NCBI RefSeq assembly: GCF_020510665.1
Contig: NZ_CP075187.1
Coordinates: forward strand, 248,001-312,000
Source of the DNA: Dechloromonas denitrificans
Lineage (GTDB): Bacteria > Pseudomonadota > Gammaproteobacteria > Burkholderiales > Rhodocyclaceae
DNA: 64,000 bases
Direction of reading: 5' to 3'
Shown: piece by piece, positions 17,665 through 31,663 of the stretch
Position numbering within the stretch: position 1 is the first letter of the stretch
Layout: every line of letters starts with the position of its first letter
The notes under the pieces: generated by a model
The model's input: only the letters and a program-made list of their open reading frames with translations
Told to the model about the DNA's origin: nothing
The model's database searches: none
Made by a program: the position numbers and the translations under genes

Positions 17665-17693
17665 TTTACATGCCTATACGTTGTTGCTAGCAT
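17665..17693 (+). promoter_or_regulatory. Possible promoter of the pil operon
   Basis: TTTACA (17665-17670) and TAGCAT (17688-17693) are 17 bases apart in the mrcA-pilM intergenic region, 63 bases before the pilM start. The -10 match is only four of six, so this is tentative. Confidence 0.3.
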
Positions 17694-17755
17694 CTGAAGT
17701 GAATTATTGGTTTTTAAGCTAACTTCGCATTCCGTAAGGACTTTTTGGGGGTCTG

Positions 17756-18844
17756 GTGGGCTTCGATATCTCCACATTATTAAATCCCAAGGCTCGCTCC
17801 CTGCTCGGATTGGACATCAGTTCGTCTGCTGTGAAAATGGTTGAGTTGGCCTCGAACGGGAAGAAGGATGGTTACCGCGTCGAGCGCTACACGATAGAGG
17901 TGTTGCCGAAAGATGCTGTGCTGGATGGCAACATTGCCAATCTGGATGCCGTGGTCGACTCTGTCAGACGTGCCTGGAAGCGCTTGGGAACCTCGACGCG
18001 CAACGTCGCGATGGCCTTGCCCAGTTCTGCCGTCATTTCGAAAAAAATCATTGTCCCGGCCGGTTTGCGTGACGAAGAGCTTGAGGCTCAGGTTGAGCTG
18101 GAAGCCAATCAGTACATCCCGTTTTCGATCGATGAAGTCAATCTGGACTATCAGGTTCTTGGGCCGGCGCCTTCCGCGCCAGAAGAGCTTGAGGTGCTGA
18201 TTGCTGCATCAAAGAAAGAGCGTGTCGAAGACCGGGTGGCTGTCGCCGATGCGGCGGGCCTGAAAGCGGTAGTGCTTGATGTGGATACGCTGGCAGCCTT
18301 GTCGGCATTCGAGTTGATTGAGCAACAACTGCCTGCCGCCGGTAAAAACCAAGTCATCGCCTTGATCGACGCTGGTGCTCATGTCATGAATTTGACCGTT
18401 CTCCGGAATGGGCAGCAGGTCTATGCGCGTGAGCAGGCTTTCGGTGGCGCTCAACTGACTTCAGATATTGTTCGGCATTACGGCATGACGCATGAAGATG
18501 CCGAGGCTGCCAAGCGGGCTGGCAAACTTCCTGAGGGTTATGAAGCTGAGTTGCTCAACCCCTTCATGGAGGGGTTGGCACTTGAAGTCTCACGCGCCCT
18601 GCAGTTTTTCTTTACCTCGACCCAATACAATCAGGTGGATCACATCGTCCTGGCTGGGGGGTGTGCGGTAATTCCTGGTATCGATGAGGTCGTCGCAACC
18701 AGGACCCAGGTCAATACGCTGTTGGCCAATCCATTTGCCAACATGTCAATTTCTGATCGGGTCAGGGCCAAGAGCCTGCTTGTTGATTCCTCTTCGCTGA
18801 TGGTTGCTTGTGGCTTGGCTTTGCGGAGGTTTGATCCATCATGA
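17756..18844 (+). CDS. pilM: Type IV pilus inner-membrane platform protein PilM
   Basis: A 362-residue actin-like cytoplasmic protein that binds the PilN N-terminus in the pilus alignment complex. Phosphate-loop-like motifs are present: LLGLDISSSAVKMVEL (residues 17-32), IALIDAGAHVMNL and VLAGGCAVIPG. It starts at GTG 17756 after a G-rich ribosome-binding site. First gene of pilMNOPQ. Confidence 0.95.
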   Translation: MGFDISTLLNPKARSLLGLDISSSAVKMVELASNGKKDGYRVERYTIEVLPKDAVLDGNIANLDAVVDSVRRAWKRLGTSTRNVAMALPSSAVISKKIIVPAGLRDEELEAQVELEANQYIPFSIDEVNLDYQVLGPAPSAPEELEVLIAASKKERVEDRVAVADAAGLKAVVLDVDTLAALSAFELIEQQLPAAGKNQVIALIDAGAHVMNLTVLRNGQQVYAREQAFGGAQLTSDIVRHYGMTHEDAEAAKRAGKLPEGYEAELLNPFMEGLALEVSRALQFFFTSTQYNQVDHIVLAGGCAVIPGIDEVVATRTQVNTLLANPFANMSISDRVRAKSLLVDSSSLMVACGLALRRFDPS

Positions 18845-19407
18845 TCCGCATCAACCTCCTGCCCCACCGCGAAGCCGCACGCAAGGAACGGCGCGAGCAG
18901 TTTTTTGTTCTGGCTGGCTTGGTCACCGTCTTGGCGACCTTGATCGTTTTTGCGGTTTACACCTTGATTGCCGGTTATGTAAGCAATCAGGAGAGCAGTA
19001 ACGATTTTCTGAAAAAAGAAATCAGCACTCTCGATAAGCAACTAGATCAGATCAAGCGCCTCAAGGAGCAAACCCAAGCGCTGCTGTCCCGTAAGCAAGT
19101 CATCGAAAACCTGCAGCGAGACCGCGGTGAAACTGTTTATCTATTGAGCGAATTGGTCAAGCAGGTCCCTGAGGGCGTCTATCTGAAGTCGCTCAAGCAG
19201 GATGGCCTGAAAGTCAGCATCACCGGATATGCCCAGTCAAATGCACGCGTGTCAGCCTTGATGCGGACAATCGAGGCATCGCCCTGGCTTGAAAATCCAC
19301 AGCTCATTGAAGTTAAGGCTTCCGTATTAAACGGGCGTCGAATCAATGAATTTGGCATGACTTTTGTGTTGACGCGAGTCAAGTCTGAAGAAGTTAAGGG
19401 GAAATAA
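18841..19407 (+). CDS. pilN: Type IV pilus assembly protein PilN
   Basis: A 188-residue bitopic inner-membrane protein. Its short cytoplasmic head (MIRINLLPHREA) is the conserved PilM-binding peptide, followed by a transmembrane helix at about 22-45 and a periplasmic coiled coil and ferredoxin-like domain. It overlaps pilM by four bases and pilO by one. Confidence 0.95.
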   Translation: MIRINLLPHREAARKERREQFFVLAGLVTVLATLIVFAVYTLIAGYVSNQESSNDFLKKEISTLDKQLDQIKRLKEQTQALLSRKQVIENLQRDRGETVYLLSELVKQVPEGVYLKSLKQDGLKVSITGYAQSNARVSALMRTIEASPWLENPQLIEVKASVLNGRRINEFGMTFVLTRVKSEEVKGK

Positions 19408-20081
19408 TGGACGCGAAGGCTGTTTCATTACCCAAGGCCCTGTCTGAAATTAATTTCCAGGCAATTCTTGACGATTTTCGTTACATGAATCCCCAGGACC
19501 CTGGGGCTTGGCCTGTTGTGCCAAAGATTGCAGTTCTGTTAGGTGTTTTTGTTTCTATCTTGCTTGCTGGCTGGTGGTTTGTCTGGAGCGATCAACTCAC
19601 TGATCTGGAAATAAAAGAGCAGGAAGAGTCACAACTCAAACAACAGTACATCGATAAAAAGCGTCAGGCAGTCAATCTCGATTTGTACACGCAACAATTG
19701 GCTGATATTGATCGGTCATTTGGAGCGTTGCTTAAGCAACTGCCAAACAAGTCCGAAATTGAGGCGTTGCTGATTGAGGTTAATCAGGCAGGGCTTGGGC
19801 GTGGGCTTCAGTTTGAGTTCTTTCGTCCAGGCCAGGAGCAAGTAAAAGATTTTTATGCAGAGTTGCCTATTTCAGTAAAAATAAATGGGAATTACCATGA
19901 CTTTGGTGCTTTTGCGGCGGATATCGCAAAATTGCCACGCATTGTTACGCTGAATAATATTTCGATTACACCTCTGGCATCAGGTGTTCTGTCGCTTGAT
20001 GCAACGACAAAGACATTTCGTTATCTTGACGAAGATGAGTTGGCCAAGCAGAAAAAGGCACAGCAGGGAGCTAAAAAGTGA
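19407..20081 (+). CDS. pilO: Type IV pilus assembly protein PilO
   Basis: A 224-residue partner of PilN with one transmembrane segment at about residues 42-60, a coiled coil (about 65-110) and a periplasmic domain. The ATG start overlaps the pilN stop as TAATG. From here to the end of pilQ the coding sequence is distinctly richer in A and T than the flanking genes. Confidence 0.95.
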   Translation: MDAKAVSLPKALSEINFQAILDDFRYMNPQDPGAWPVVPKIAVLLGVFVSILLAGWWFVWSDQLTDLEIKEQEESQLKQQYIDKKRQAVNLDLYTQQLADIDRSFGALLKQLPNKSEIEALLIEVNQAGLGRGLQFEFFRPGQEQVKDFYAELPISVKINGNYHDFGAFAADIAKLPRIVTLNNISITPLASGVLSLDATTKTFRYLDEDELAKQKKAQQGAKK

Positions 20082-20623
20082 TGCGTTTACTACTTTTTGT
20101 TCTATGTGTTTTGTTGAGTGCCTGCTCAGCGGAGGATCATGAGGGATTGAAGCAGTGGATGGCTGACAACACAAAAGATTTACGTGGGAATGTTGCAAAG
20201 CTGCCTGAAGTTCTGCCTTACCAACCGGTTCCTTATGATGTTGAATCAATTCTTGATCCATTCAAGCCAGGAAAAATAGAGCCAGAGTCAAAATATAAAC
20301 AGGCGTCCGGTAAAGGCGGTGCATTCCAGCCAGATTTTGAGGCAAGGGAATTGCGTAATAGTCTGCTTGAGAAATACCCGCTGGAGTCGCTGAAAATGAT
20401 CGGCTATATGAATGTTAATAAACGTCCTATGGCAGTAATTTTGGTGGATGAAAAAATCAAACAGGTTAAGGTCGGCGACTATATCGGCTTAGACTTTGGA
20501 ATGGTGACACAAATTTCTGACAAGGAAATTGAGCTCCGAGAATTGATTCAGGATTCTGCGGGTGATTGGAGTGAGCGAAAAAGTTCGCTGTATCTGCAGA
20601 GTACGGAGGGAAGCAGGAAATGA
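20081..20623 (+). CDS. pilP: Type IV pilus lipoprotein PilP
   Basis: A 180-residue inner-membrane lipoprotein with a lipobox LSAC near residue 15. The unstructured N-terminal half, including a conserved PFKPGK-like stretch, binds PilNO. A beta-sandwich C-terminus contacts the PilQ secretin. GTG 20078 is an alternative start three bases upstream; both are served by GGGAG at 20066-20070. Confidence 0.93.
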   Translation: MRLLLFVLCVLLSACSAEDHEGLKQWMADNTKDLRGNVAKLPEVLPYQPVPYDVESILDPFKPGKIEPESKYKQASGKGGAFQPDFEARELRNSLLEKYPLESLKMIGYMNVNKRPMAVILVDEKIKQVKVGDYIGLDFGMVTQISDKEIELRELIQDSAGDWSERKSSLYLQSTEGSRK

Positions 20624-22779
20624 AATTTATCAACTATATCGTGATTGCTGTTTCGGCTTGCTTGGCCTTGGGTTCATCCGCTTTTGCACAAGATGCAAAT
20701 AATGCAATTGAAGCTATCAATGTTGTACAACACGGTAATGAAATCGCAGTAAAAATTGATTTGAAAGAGCCGCTTAGTAGCGTGCCTACGGGTTTTAGCG
20801 TGGCTAGTCCCGCAAAAATCGCTCTGGATTTTCCTTCTACCGCAAATGCACTTGGCAAGAATAGCCAGGCCCTTAATGAAGGGGACTTGCGCAGCATGAA
20901 TATAGTGCAGGTCGGCGACAGGACGCGTTTGGTTCTGAATCTGGTTCGTGGCATGAACTATTCAACAAGGCTTGATGGAAAGTCGCTTTACGTCACTCTG
21001 GCTCCGATTGGTCGGGCTAGTGATTCTGTTGCTCAGCGTGTGACCCGATTTACTGAGGAAAATACTGTTTCAAGCAAGCACGCAATAAGGGATGTCGTTT
21101 TCCGTCGAGGTAAGGATGGAGAAGGTCGTATTGTTGTTGATTTGAGCGATGCAGGTACTGGTATTGATATTCGTCAGCAAGGTGCTGGCTTGGTTGTTGA
21201 TTTTATGAAAACATCATTGCCGGATAGTTTGCGGCGAAAGCTTGATGTTACTGACTTTGCAACGCCTGTGACATTTGTAGAGACAAAGTCGCAAGGTGAA
21301 AATGTGCGTATGGTGATTACGCCAAAAGGGCAGTGGGAGCATAACGCCTATCAAAGCGATAACCAATTTGTGATTGAAGTAAAACGGATTATTGAAGACC
21401 CAAATAAATTGGTTCAAGGTACAAAAATTGGATATCAGGGGCCGCGAGTAAGCATCAATTACCAAAATGGCGATGTTCGTGCCTTGTTGCGTTTGATGGC
21501 AGAGGAGCTCGGCCTCAATGCTGTAATTAGTGAAACGGTTACAGGAACAACGACATTAGTATTGAAGGATGTGCCGGCAGATCAGGTCATCGATATTATT
21601 TTCCAGCAAAAAGGTTTAGACATGCGAAAGAAGGGCAATATCATCATGATTGCCCCGCGTGACGAAATTGCCACTAGAGAAAAACTCGACTTTGAATCAA
21701 AGCAGCAGATTGGCGAATTGGAGCCATTGAAATCGGAACAGTTCAATCTCAACTACCAAAAGGCGGCTGATGTCGCAAAGTTGTTGGCGGGTATGTCGCC
21801 TCTGCCTGGTGCTTCGGCAAACACGGCGTTGCGCATGCTAGGTAAGCGCGGGAGTGTTATTGCCGATGAGCGTTCAAACATACTTTTTGTGAGTGATACC
21901 CCGGCAAAGCTTGAAGAAATTGCTGCGTTCATCAAAGCAATTGATTTTGGGGCCAAGCAAGTGCTGATTGAAGCTCGTGTTCTTGAAGCCAGTGACGAAT
22001 TTAATAAAAGTCTTGGTGTAAAGATGAATTTTCTCAATCAGGTAACTACCGGATTGGGTGGAAGTGGTTTGGGATTTACTGGTGGAGCAGTCAAGCCGGG
22101 TACGTATACCTCATCAACGACCGATGGCAAAACATCGACATCATCTACCCCCGCAACTCAGACAACGGCACAAACGGTTGGTGTTAATCTGCCCAACTTT
22201 ACTTCAACAGGAGGGACGCTGGCTTTGTCGCTCTTTAACTCCGCGGCAACACGCATCTTGAATTTGGAGATTGCAGCGATGGAGTCGGATGGAGTCGGGA
22301 AGGTGATATCAAGCCCCCGGGTTGTTACTGCAAATAACGTTAAAGCAAAGATTGAAGATGGTACTGAAATTCCTTATGTCACAACGTCAAGTTCAGGTGG
22401 TGTGACAACACAAACAGTGAGTTTCAAGCCGGCCAAGTTGACTTTGGAGGCTACGCCGCAAATTACACCGGAAGGAACGGTGAAAATGGCATTGGTCATC
22501 AAAAAGGAAGACCCAGATTGGACGAGGGCTATTTTGGGCAATCCTCCAATCAAGAGTTCTATTGTTGAGACTAATGTCGTCGTTGAGAATGGTGGAACAG
22601 TTGTTGTTGGCGGCGTCTATATTACAGATAACACAGAGGCAGTTCAGAAAGTGCCTTTGCTTGGTGATATTCCATTTGTTGGGTGGCTTTTCAAATACAA
22701 AAATGACATTGGCAAGCGCCGGGAGTTGTTGGTCTTCATCACCCCTCGCGTTATTTCCGACAAAATGCGATTCGACTAA
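20620..22779 (+). CDS. pilQ: Type IV pilus secretin PilQ
   Basis: A 719-residue outer-membrane secretin through which the pilus passes. After the signal peptide (about 1-23, ending AFA) come two AMIN domains (about 30-125 and 145-255), secretin N-domains starting near 275, and the C-terminal secretin barrel with VPLLGDIPFVGWLFK. A Ser/Thr/Gly-rich insertion of about 45 residues sits in the secretin domain near residues 485-530. Codons are AT-rich. It overlaps pilP by four bases. Confidence 0.96.
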   Translation: MKFINYIVIAVSACLALGSSAFAQDANNAIEAINVVQHGNEIAVKIDLKEPLSSVPTGFSVASPAKIALDFPSTANALGKNSQALNEGDLRSMNIVQVGDRTRLVLNLVRGMNYSTRLDGKSLYVTLAPIGRASDSVAQRVTRFTEENTVSSKHAIRDVVFRRGKDGEGRIVVDLSDAGTGIDIRQQGAGLVVDFMKTSLPDSLRRKLDVTDFATPVTFVETKSQGENVRMVITPKGQWEHNAYQSDNQFVIEVKRIIEDPNKLVQGTKIGYQGPRVSINYQNGDVRALLRLMAEELGLNAVISETVTGTTTLVLKDVPADQVIDIIFQQKGLDMRKKGNIIMIAPRDEIATREKLDFESKQQIGELEPLKSEQFNLNYQKAADVAKLLAGMSPLPGASANTALRMLGKRGSVIADERSNILFVSDTPAKLEEIAAFIKAIDFGAKQVLIEARVLEASDEFNKSLGVKMNFLNQVTTGLGGSGLGFTGGAVKPGTYTSSTTDGKTSTSSTPATQTTAQTVGVNLPNFTSTGGTLALSLFNSAATRILNLEIAAMESDGVGKVISSPRVVTANNVKAKIEDGTEIPYVTTSSSGGVTTQTVSFKPAKLTLEATPQITPEGTVKMALVIKKEDPDWTRAILGNPPIKSSIVETNVVVENGGTVVVGGVYITDNTEAVQKVPLLGDIPFVGWLFKYKNDIGKRRELLVFITPRVISDKMRFD

Positions 22780-22799
22780 ATACTTGGTTCTCTGATTGC

Positions 22800-22827
22800 A
22801 GGGCCGGCATTGCCGGCCCTTTTTTTG
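22800..22827 (+). terminator. Intrinsic terminator after pilQ
   Basis: A nine-base-pair perfect stem (AGGGCCGGC / GCCGGCCCT, loop ATT) followed by seven or more T residues, 20 bases after the pilQ stop and 32 bases before aroK. It should separate pil expression from aroKB, at least partly. Confidence 0.88.
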
Positions 22828-22859
22828 TCGGTTTGGCGGATAGCGGATAAAATTCGGTT

Positions 22860-23387
22860 GTGGATAATTGTCGAAATATTTACCTTGTGGGCCTGATGGG
22901 GGCCGGAAAGACGACCGTGGGGCGGCAGTTGGCCCGGCGTCTTGGGCGTCCGTTCTATGACTCGGACCACGAAATTGTCGAGCGTACAGGCGTTCCTATC
23001 CCCACTATTTTTGAAATCGAGGGCGAAGAAGGTTTTCGCCGTCGTGAGGCACAGACCATCGCCGAGCTCTGTGAGCAATCCAATGTAGTCATGGCAACCG
23101 GAGGCGGGGTTGTGTTGAATCCCGAAAATCGTCGCTGTTTGCATGACTCAGGTTGGGTGGTTTACCTGAACGTTCCTCCCGCCATGCTCTATGAGCGCAC
23201 CAAGCACGACAGGAACCGGCCGTTATTGCGGGTCCCTGATCCCTTGGCGCGCCTGGAGGAACTTCACACGCTTCGTGATCCCCTTTATCGTGATGCGGCA
23301 CATCTGGTTGTCGAGGGGTCGCATCTGGTTGCTGCCGGAATTGTTCAGCATTTACTGCGAGAGTACACCCGTTTATGCAAGACCTGA
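22860..23387 (+). CDS. aroK: Shikimate kinase
   Basis: Phosphorylates shikimate at the 3-OH, fifth step of the chorismate pathway. It has 175 residues, Walker [12 protein letters not shown] near the N-terminus, the shikimate-binding DSD motif and a lid region with RPLLR. It starts at GTG 22860. It overlaps aroB by 13 bases, so the two enzymes are co-translated. Confidence 0.95.
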   Translation: MDNCRNIYLVGLMGAGKTTVGRQLARRLGRPFYDSDHEIVERTGVPIPTIFEIEGEEGFRRREAQTIAELCEQSNVVMATGGGVVLNPENRRCLHDSGWVVYLNVPPAMLYERTKHDRNRPLLRVPDPLARLEELHTLRDPLYRDAAHLVVEGSHLVAAGIVQHLLREYTRLCKT

Positions 23388-24469
23388 CGCATACGTTGAA
23401 TGTCGCTCTGGATGAGCGCGCCTATTCGATTCACATTGGTTGTGGCGTACTGTCCAGGCCGGAGTTGCTGCTGCCGCACATCAAGCAAAAAAAGGCGGTA
23501 ATCGTCAGTAACACGACCGTCGCGCCGCTCTATCTTGGAATGCTGCGGTCTACGCTTGAAAATGCGGGTATTTCGGTATTGCCCGTTGTCTTGCCCGACG
23601 GTGAGGCATTCAAAAACTGGGAAACATTGAACCTGGTTTTTGATGCGCTGCTCGGGGCGCATTGCGAACGAAATACGATGCTGATTGCGTTGGGTGGCGG
23701 CGTCATCGGTGACATGGGTGGCTTTGCAGCATCTTGTTACCAACGCGGCATGCCTTTCATCCAGGTACCAACCACACTCCTTTCGCTGGTTGATTCATCG
23801 GTCGGCGGCAAAACTGCGATCAATCATCCGCTGGGCAAAAACATGATCGGGGCGTTTTACCAGCCCAAGCTGGTTTTGGCCGATATTTCAACGCTGGATA
23901 CGCTCCCCGATCGGGAATTAAAGGCCGGCTTGGCCGAGGTAATCAAGTATGGCCTGATTCGTGATGGCGAATTTTTTGTCTGGCTTGAAAGCAACATCGA
24001 GAAACTGATGGCGCGTGATAAGGATGCGCTGGCTTTTGCGGTGCATCGCTCGTGTGCCAACAAGGCGGAAGTGGTTGTGGCGGACGAACGTGAAACCGGC
24101 GAGCGTGCATTGCTCAACTTGGGACACACCTTCGGTCATGCCATCGAAACCGGCCTGGGATACGGCGAGTGGTTGCACGGAGAGGCTGTTGCTGCCGGCA
24201 CGTTAATTGCTGCTGAGCTTTCTCGTCTGCTCGGGTGGTTGACCGCGGAAGATGTTTCTCGAATTGAAAAACTGTTTGTGCGGGCTGGTTTGCCTGTTGT
24301 GGGGCCTGCGCTGGGGGCTGGGCGCTACCTTGAATTGATGCGGCACGACAAAAAAGTGCTGGACGGCAAGCTGCGGCTTGTTTTGCTGGAAAAAATAGGG
24401 CGCGCGGTGATGTCTGATGTGGCTACCGAATCCCAGATCATTGCTGCCATCGAGTCACGCAGCACCTGA
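23375..24469 (+). CDS. aroB: 3-dehydroquinate synthase
   Basis: Converts DAHP to 3-dehydroquinate using NAD and a divalent metal. It has 364 residues. The NAD-binding glycine-rich segment is [12 protein letters not shown], followed by [12 protein letters not shown] and the metal ligand region HTFGHAIE and HGEAV. The conserved pilQ-aroK-aroB order is typical of beta- and gammaproteobacteria. Confidence 0.96.
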   Translation: MQDLTHTLNVALDERAYSIHIGCGVLSRPELLLPHIKQKKAVIVSNTTVAPLYLGMLRSTLENAGISVLPVVLPDGEAFKNWETLNLVFDALLGAHCERNTMLIALGGGVIGDMGGFAASCYQRGMPFIQVPTTLLSLVDSSVGGKTAINHPLGKNMIGAFYQPKLVLADISTLDTLPDRELKAGLAEVIKYGLIRDGEFFVWLESNIEKLMARDKDALAFAVHRSCANKAEVVVADERETGERALLNLGHTFGHAIETGLGYGEWLHGEAVAAGTLIAAELSRLLGWLTAEDVSRIEKLFVRAGLPVVGPALGAGRYLELMRHDKKVLDGKLRLVLLEKIGRAVMSDVATESQIIAAIESRST

Positions 24470-24523
24470 AAAGGGCGTGTTCGCAGCGATGTGCTGCAGA
24501 TTGGTGCGTTGCAGCATCTTGAA

Positions 24524-24551
24524 TTGACAGGGGTTTACCAGTATATTTAAT
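24524..24551 (+). promoter_or_regulatory. Sigma70-type promoter of gltBD
   Basis: A perfect TTGACA (24524-24529) and TTTAAT (24546-24551) lie 16 bases apart, about 100 bases before the gltB start. Transcription should begin near 24558, only about 15 bases before the terminator-like hairpin at 24574. Confidence 0.65.
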
Positions 24552-24573
24552 GGTTGCCTCAAAATTTCGTACA

Positions 24574-24603
24574 GGCCGGCGCCCAATTGCGCCCGGCTTT
24601 TTT
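24574..24603 (+). terminator. Terminator-like hairpin in the gltB leader
   Basis: GCCGGCGC and GCGCC(C)GGC pair around CCAATT with one bulged C, followed by six T residues. It lies between the predicted gltB promoter and the gltB start, so it would either attenuate gltBD or mark the end of a very short leader RNA. It could instead be the terminator of aroB if the promoter prediction is wrong. Confidence 0.6.
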
Positions 24604-24652
24604 CATCATTGGCCGAATGTTCTTGGCCAAGTTATTTGAAGGAATGCGTGTG

Positions 24653-29286
<4,634 letters not shown>

Positions 29287-29287
<1 letters not shown>

Positions 29288-30753
29288 TGGGCAAGCCGAC
29301 TGGTTTCATGGAGTTCGAGCGTCTTTCCGAGTCTTACGACCCGGTTGAGCACCGTTTGAAGCACTACAAGGAGTTTGTGCATACCCTCAACGACGAGGAT
29401 GCCAAGACTCAGGGCGCGCGTTGCATGGATTGCGGCATTCCGTTCTGCAACAACGGTTGCCCGGTGAACAACATCATTCCGGACTGGAATGATCTGGTTT
29501 TCCGCGGCAACTGGAAGCAGGCGCTGGAAGTACTTCACTCCACCAACAATTTCCCGGACTTTACCGGCCGCATCTGCCCGGCTCCTTGCGAGGCTGCCTG
29601 TACGCTGGGTATTAACGCGGCGCCGGTGGGTATCAAGTCGATCGAGCATTTCATCATCGACAAAGGCTGGGAATCTGGCTGGGTTGTGCCGCAGCCAGCC
29701 AAGACCAAGACGGGCAAGAAAATCGCCATCGTTGGCTCCGGGCCGGCCGGTATGGCTGCCGCCCAGCAACTGGCGCGCGTCGGTCATGACGTGACGGTGT
29801 TCGAGAAGAGCGACCGTATCGGTGGTCTGCTTGGCTATGGCATCCCCGACTTCAAGCTGGAAAAAACGGTGATCGATCGCCGGGTTGCCCAGATGGAAGC
29901 CGAAGGCGTTACGTTCAAGACCAAGGTGGTGATCGGTTCGAAGGACGTGCCGGCCGGAATCAACAACGATGCCAAGGAATTTGTCTCTGCCGAGCAGTTG
30001 ACCGCAGCATTTGATGCTGTGATCCTGGCTGCCGGTTCCGAAGTGCCGCGCGATCTGCCGGTGCCGGGCCGCGAGTTGAAGGGTATCTACGCCGCTCTGG
30101 AATTCCTGATTCCGCAGAACAAGGAAGTCCAGCAGGGCAAGGCCAACCCGATCAACGTCAAGGGCAAGCACGTCATCGTCATCGGTGGCGGCGATACCGG
30201 TTCCGATTGCGTTGGTACTTCGAATCGCCATGGTGCTGCTTCGGTAACCCAGTTCGAACTGATGCCGATGCCGCCAGAGCAGGAAAACAAGGCGCTGACC
30301 TGGCCGTACTGGCCGTACAAGCTGCGCACTTCTTCTTCGCACGACGAAGGTTGTACGCGCGATTTCGCCGTGGCCACCAAGGGCTTCGTCGATGATGGCA
30401 AGGGTAACGTCAAGGCACTGAAGGCTGTTCGCCTTGAATGGACGGATGGCAAGATGACCGAGGTGGCCGGTTCGGAATTCGAACTGCCTTGCGACAACGC
30501 CTTCCTCGCCATGGGCTTTACCAATCCGGTGGGCAAGCTGCTCGAGGCCTTTGGCGTCGACAAGGACAACCGCGGTAATGCCAAGGCAACGACGGATGGC
30601 GAAGGTTGCTATGCAACCAACGTCGCCAGGGTCTTTGCTGCCGGTGACGTGCGCCGTGGTCAGTCGCTGGTCGTCTGGGCGATCCGCGAAGGTCGCCAGG
30701 CTGCACGTGAAGTCGACGCATTCCTGATGGGTTCGACGACCCTGCCACGCTAA
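29287..30753 (+). CDS. gltD: Glutamate synthase (NADPH) small subunit
   Basis: The 488-residue FAD/NADPH-oxidising subunit. The N-terminal cysteines for two 4Fe-4S clusters are visible ([14 protein letters not shown] near residue 42 and CPAPCEAAC near residue 96). The FAD-binding [14 protein letters not shown] and the NADPH-binding GGGDTGSDC follow. The start overlaps the gltB stop as TAATG, ensuring a balanced alpha-beta ratio. Confidence 0.96.
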
Positions 30754-30769
30754 GCGCCTCAGGCAATAC

Positions 30770-30807
30770 AAAAAGCCCCGCGGATCTTCCCGATCCCGGG
30801 GCTTTTT
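30770..30807 (+). terminator. Intrinsic terminator after gltD
   Basis: AAAAAGCCCCG pairs with CGGGGCTTTTT around a 14-base loop, followed by T residues. The A-run on the left arm would make it bidirectional. Confidence 0.85.
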
Positions 30808-30889
30808 TATCGCCTCAAAACAATGCGCTTTCTTCGACAGCGCCGGACAATCGTGTAAAAATGTGAAATAGACCAATAAGGGGATGAGC

Positions 30890-31624
30890 ATGTCGTCTGA
30901 ATTGCAGCCAGCACTGCTGGTAACAATGCCTGGGGGGGCACTGGACGGGCATATGCTGCTCATTCTGGCAATCATGATTCTGGCCGGTGCCTTGGGCGGA
31001 CTGGCCAATGCCTTCATGGTTGACCGGCAGGTTGAGCCGAGCCGGCGAGAGTGGCTCAAATACACCATTTTGGGCATTGTGGCGGCGTTGACCGTGCCAT
31101 TGTTCCTGAACATGATTTCCAGCACCTTGCTCGAAGGTGCGCGGACCAAACCCGTCGATTTCTTTGCTTTTGCCGGTTTTTGCCTGATTTATGTCGTCGC
31201 CTCACGGCGTGTTGTCGATAACGTGGCACAACGGCTGGGCGGGCAACTGGAGCAGGTGAAGCGCGAAGTCGGCCAGCTCAAGCAGCAAAAGCAGGCCGAA
31301 CCCATCGTCATGCCGGTTCGTGAGGAGCCGGCTCCGCTCCCCGAGGTCAAGCTTGAGCCACGGGAAGTCCTGTCGTACAACGACGTTGAAATACTTCGGG
31401 CTTTGGCCGAAGAGAGTTTTGTCTATGGCAATCTGGCGGCGATCTGCGAGCGTACCGGGCTGGCCCGTGATTTTGTCAGTCAGCGTTTGACCGTCATGAA
31501 AACAATGGGCGTCATTGAAACCCGGATCAATGACAAGAATGTTCTGCACTGGGGTGTTTCGTCGCGCGGCAAAGCCGTGCTGGGCGATATCCTGAACGGG
31601 CAGGATGAAAAGAAAACGGCATGA
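30890..31624 (+). CDS. Three-transmembrane protein with winged-helix tail, YLATT-like
   Basis: A protein of about 244 residues. Three hydrophobic helices fill the first 110 residues, at about 22-46, 57-80 and 92-108, and the last two end in charged turns. A short coiled coil follows (about 110-135, LGGQLEQVKREVGQL), then a Pro-rich linker and a C-terminal winged-helix domain (about 160-235). The three-TM part resembles the family I know as YLATT, found next to prokaryotic YEATS-like proteins. No YEATS gene is nearby. ATG 30890 is preferred over 30884 because AAGGGG ends directly against the latter. Function unknown. Confidence 0.7.
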   Translation: MSSELQPALLVTMPGGALDGHMLLILAIMILAGALGGLANAFMVDRQVEPSRREWLKYTILGIVAALTVPLFLNMISSTLLEGARTKPVDFFAFAGFCLIYVVASRRVVDNVAQRLGGQLEQVKREVGQLKQQKQAEPIVMPVREEPAPLPEVKLEPREVLSYNDVEILRALAEESFVYGNLAAICERTGLARDFVSQRLTVMKTMGVIETRINDKNVLHWGVSSRGKAVLGDILNGQDEKKTA

Positions 31625-31663
31625 ACCACACCCGCTTTGCCGGGTTTATCCTTTGAATACACT

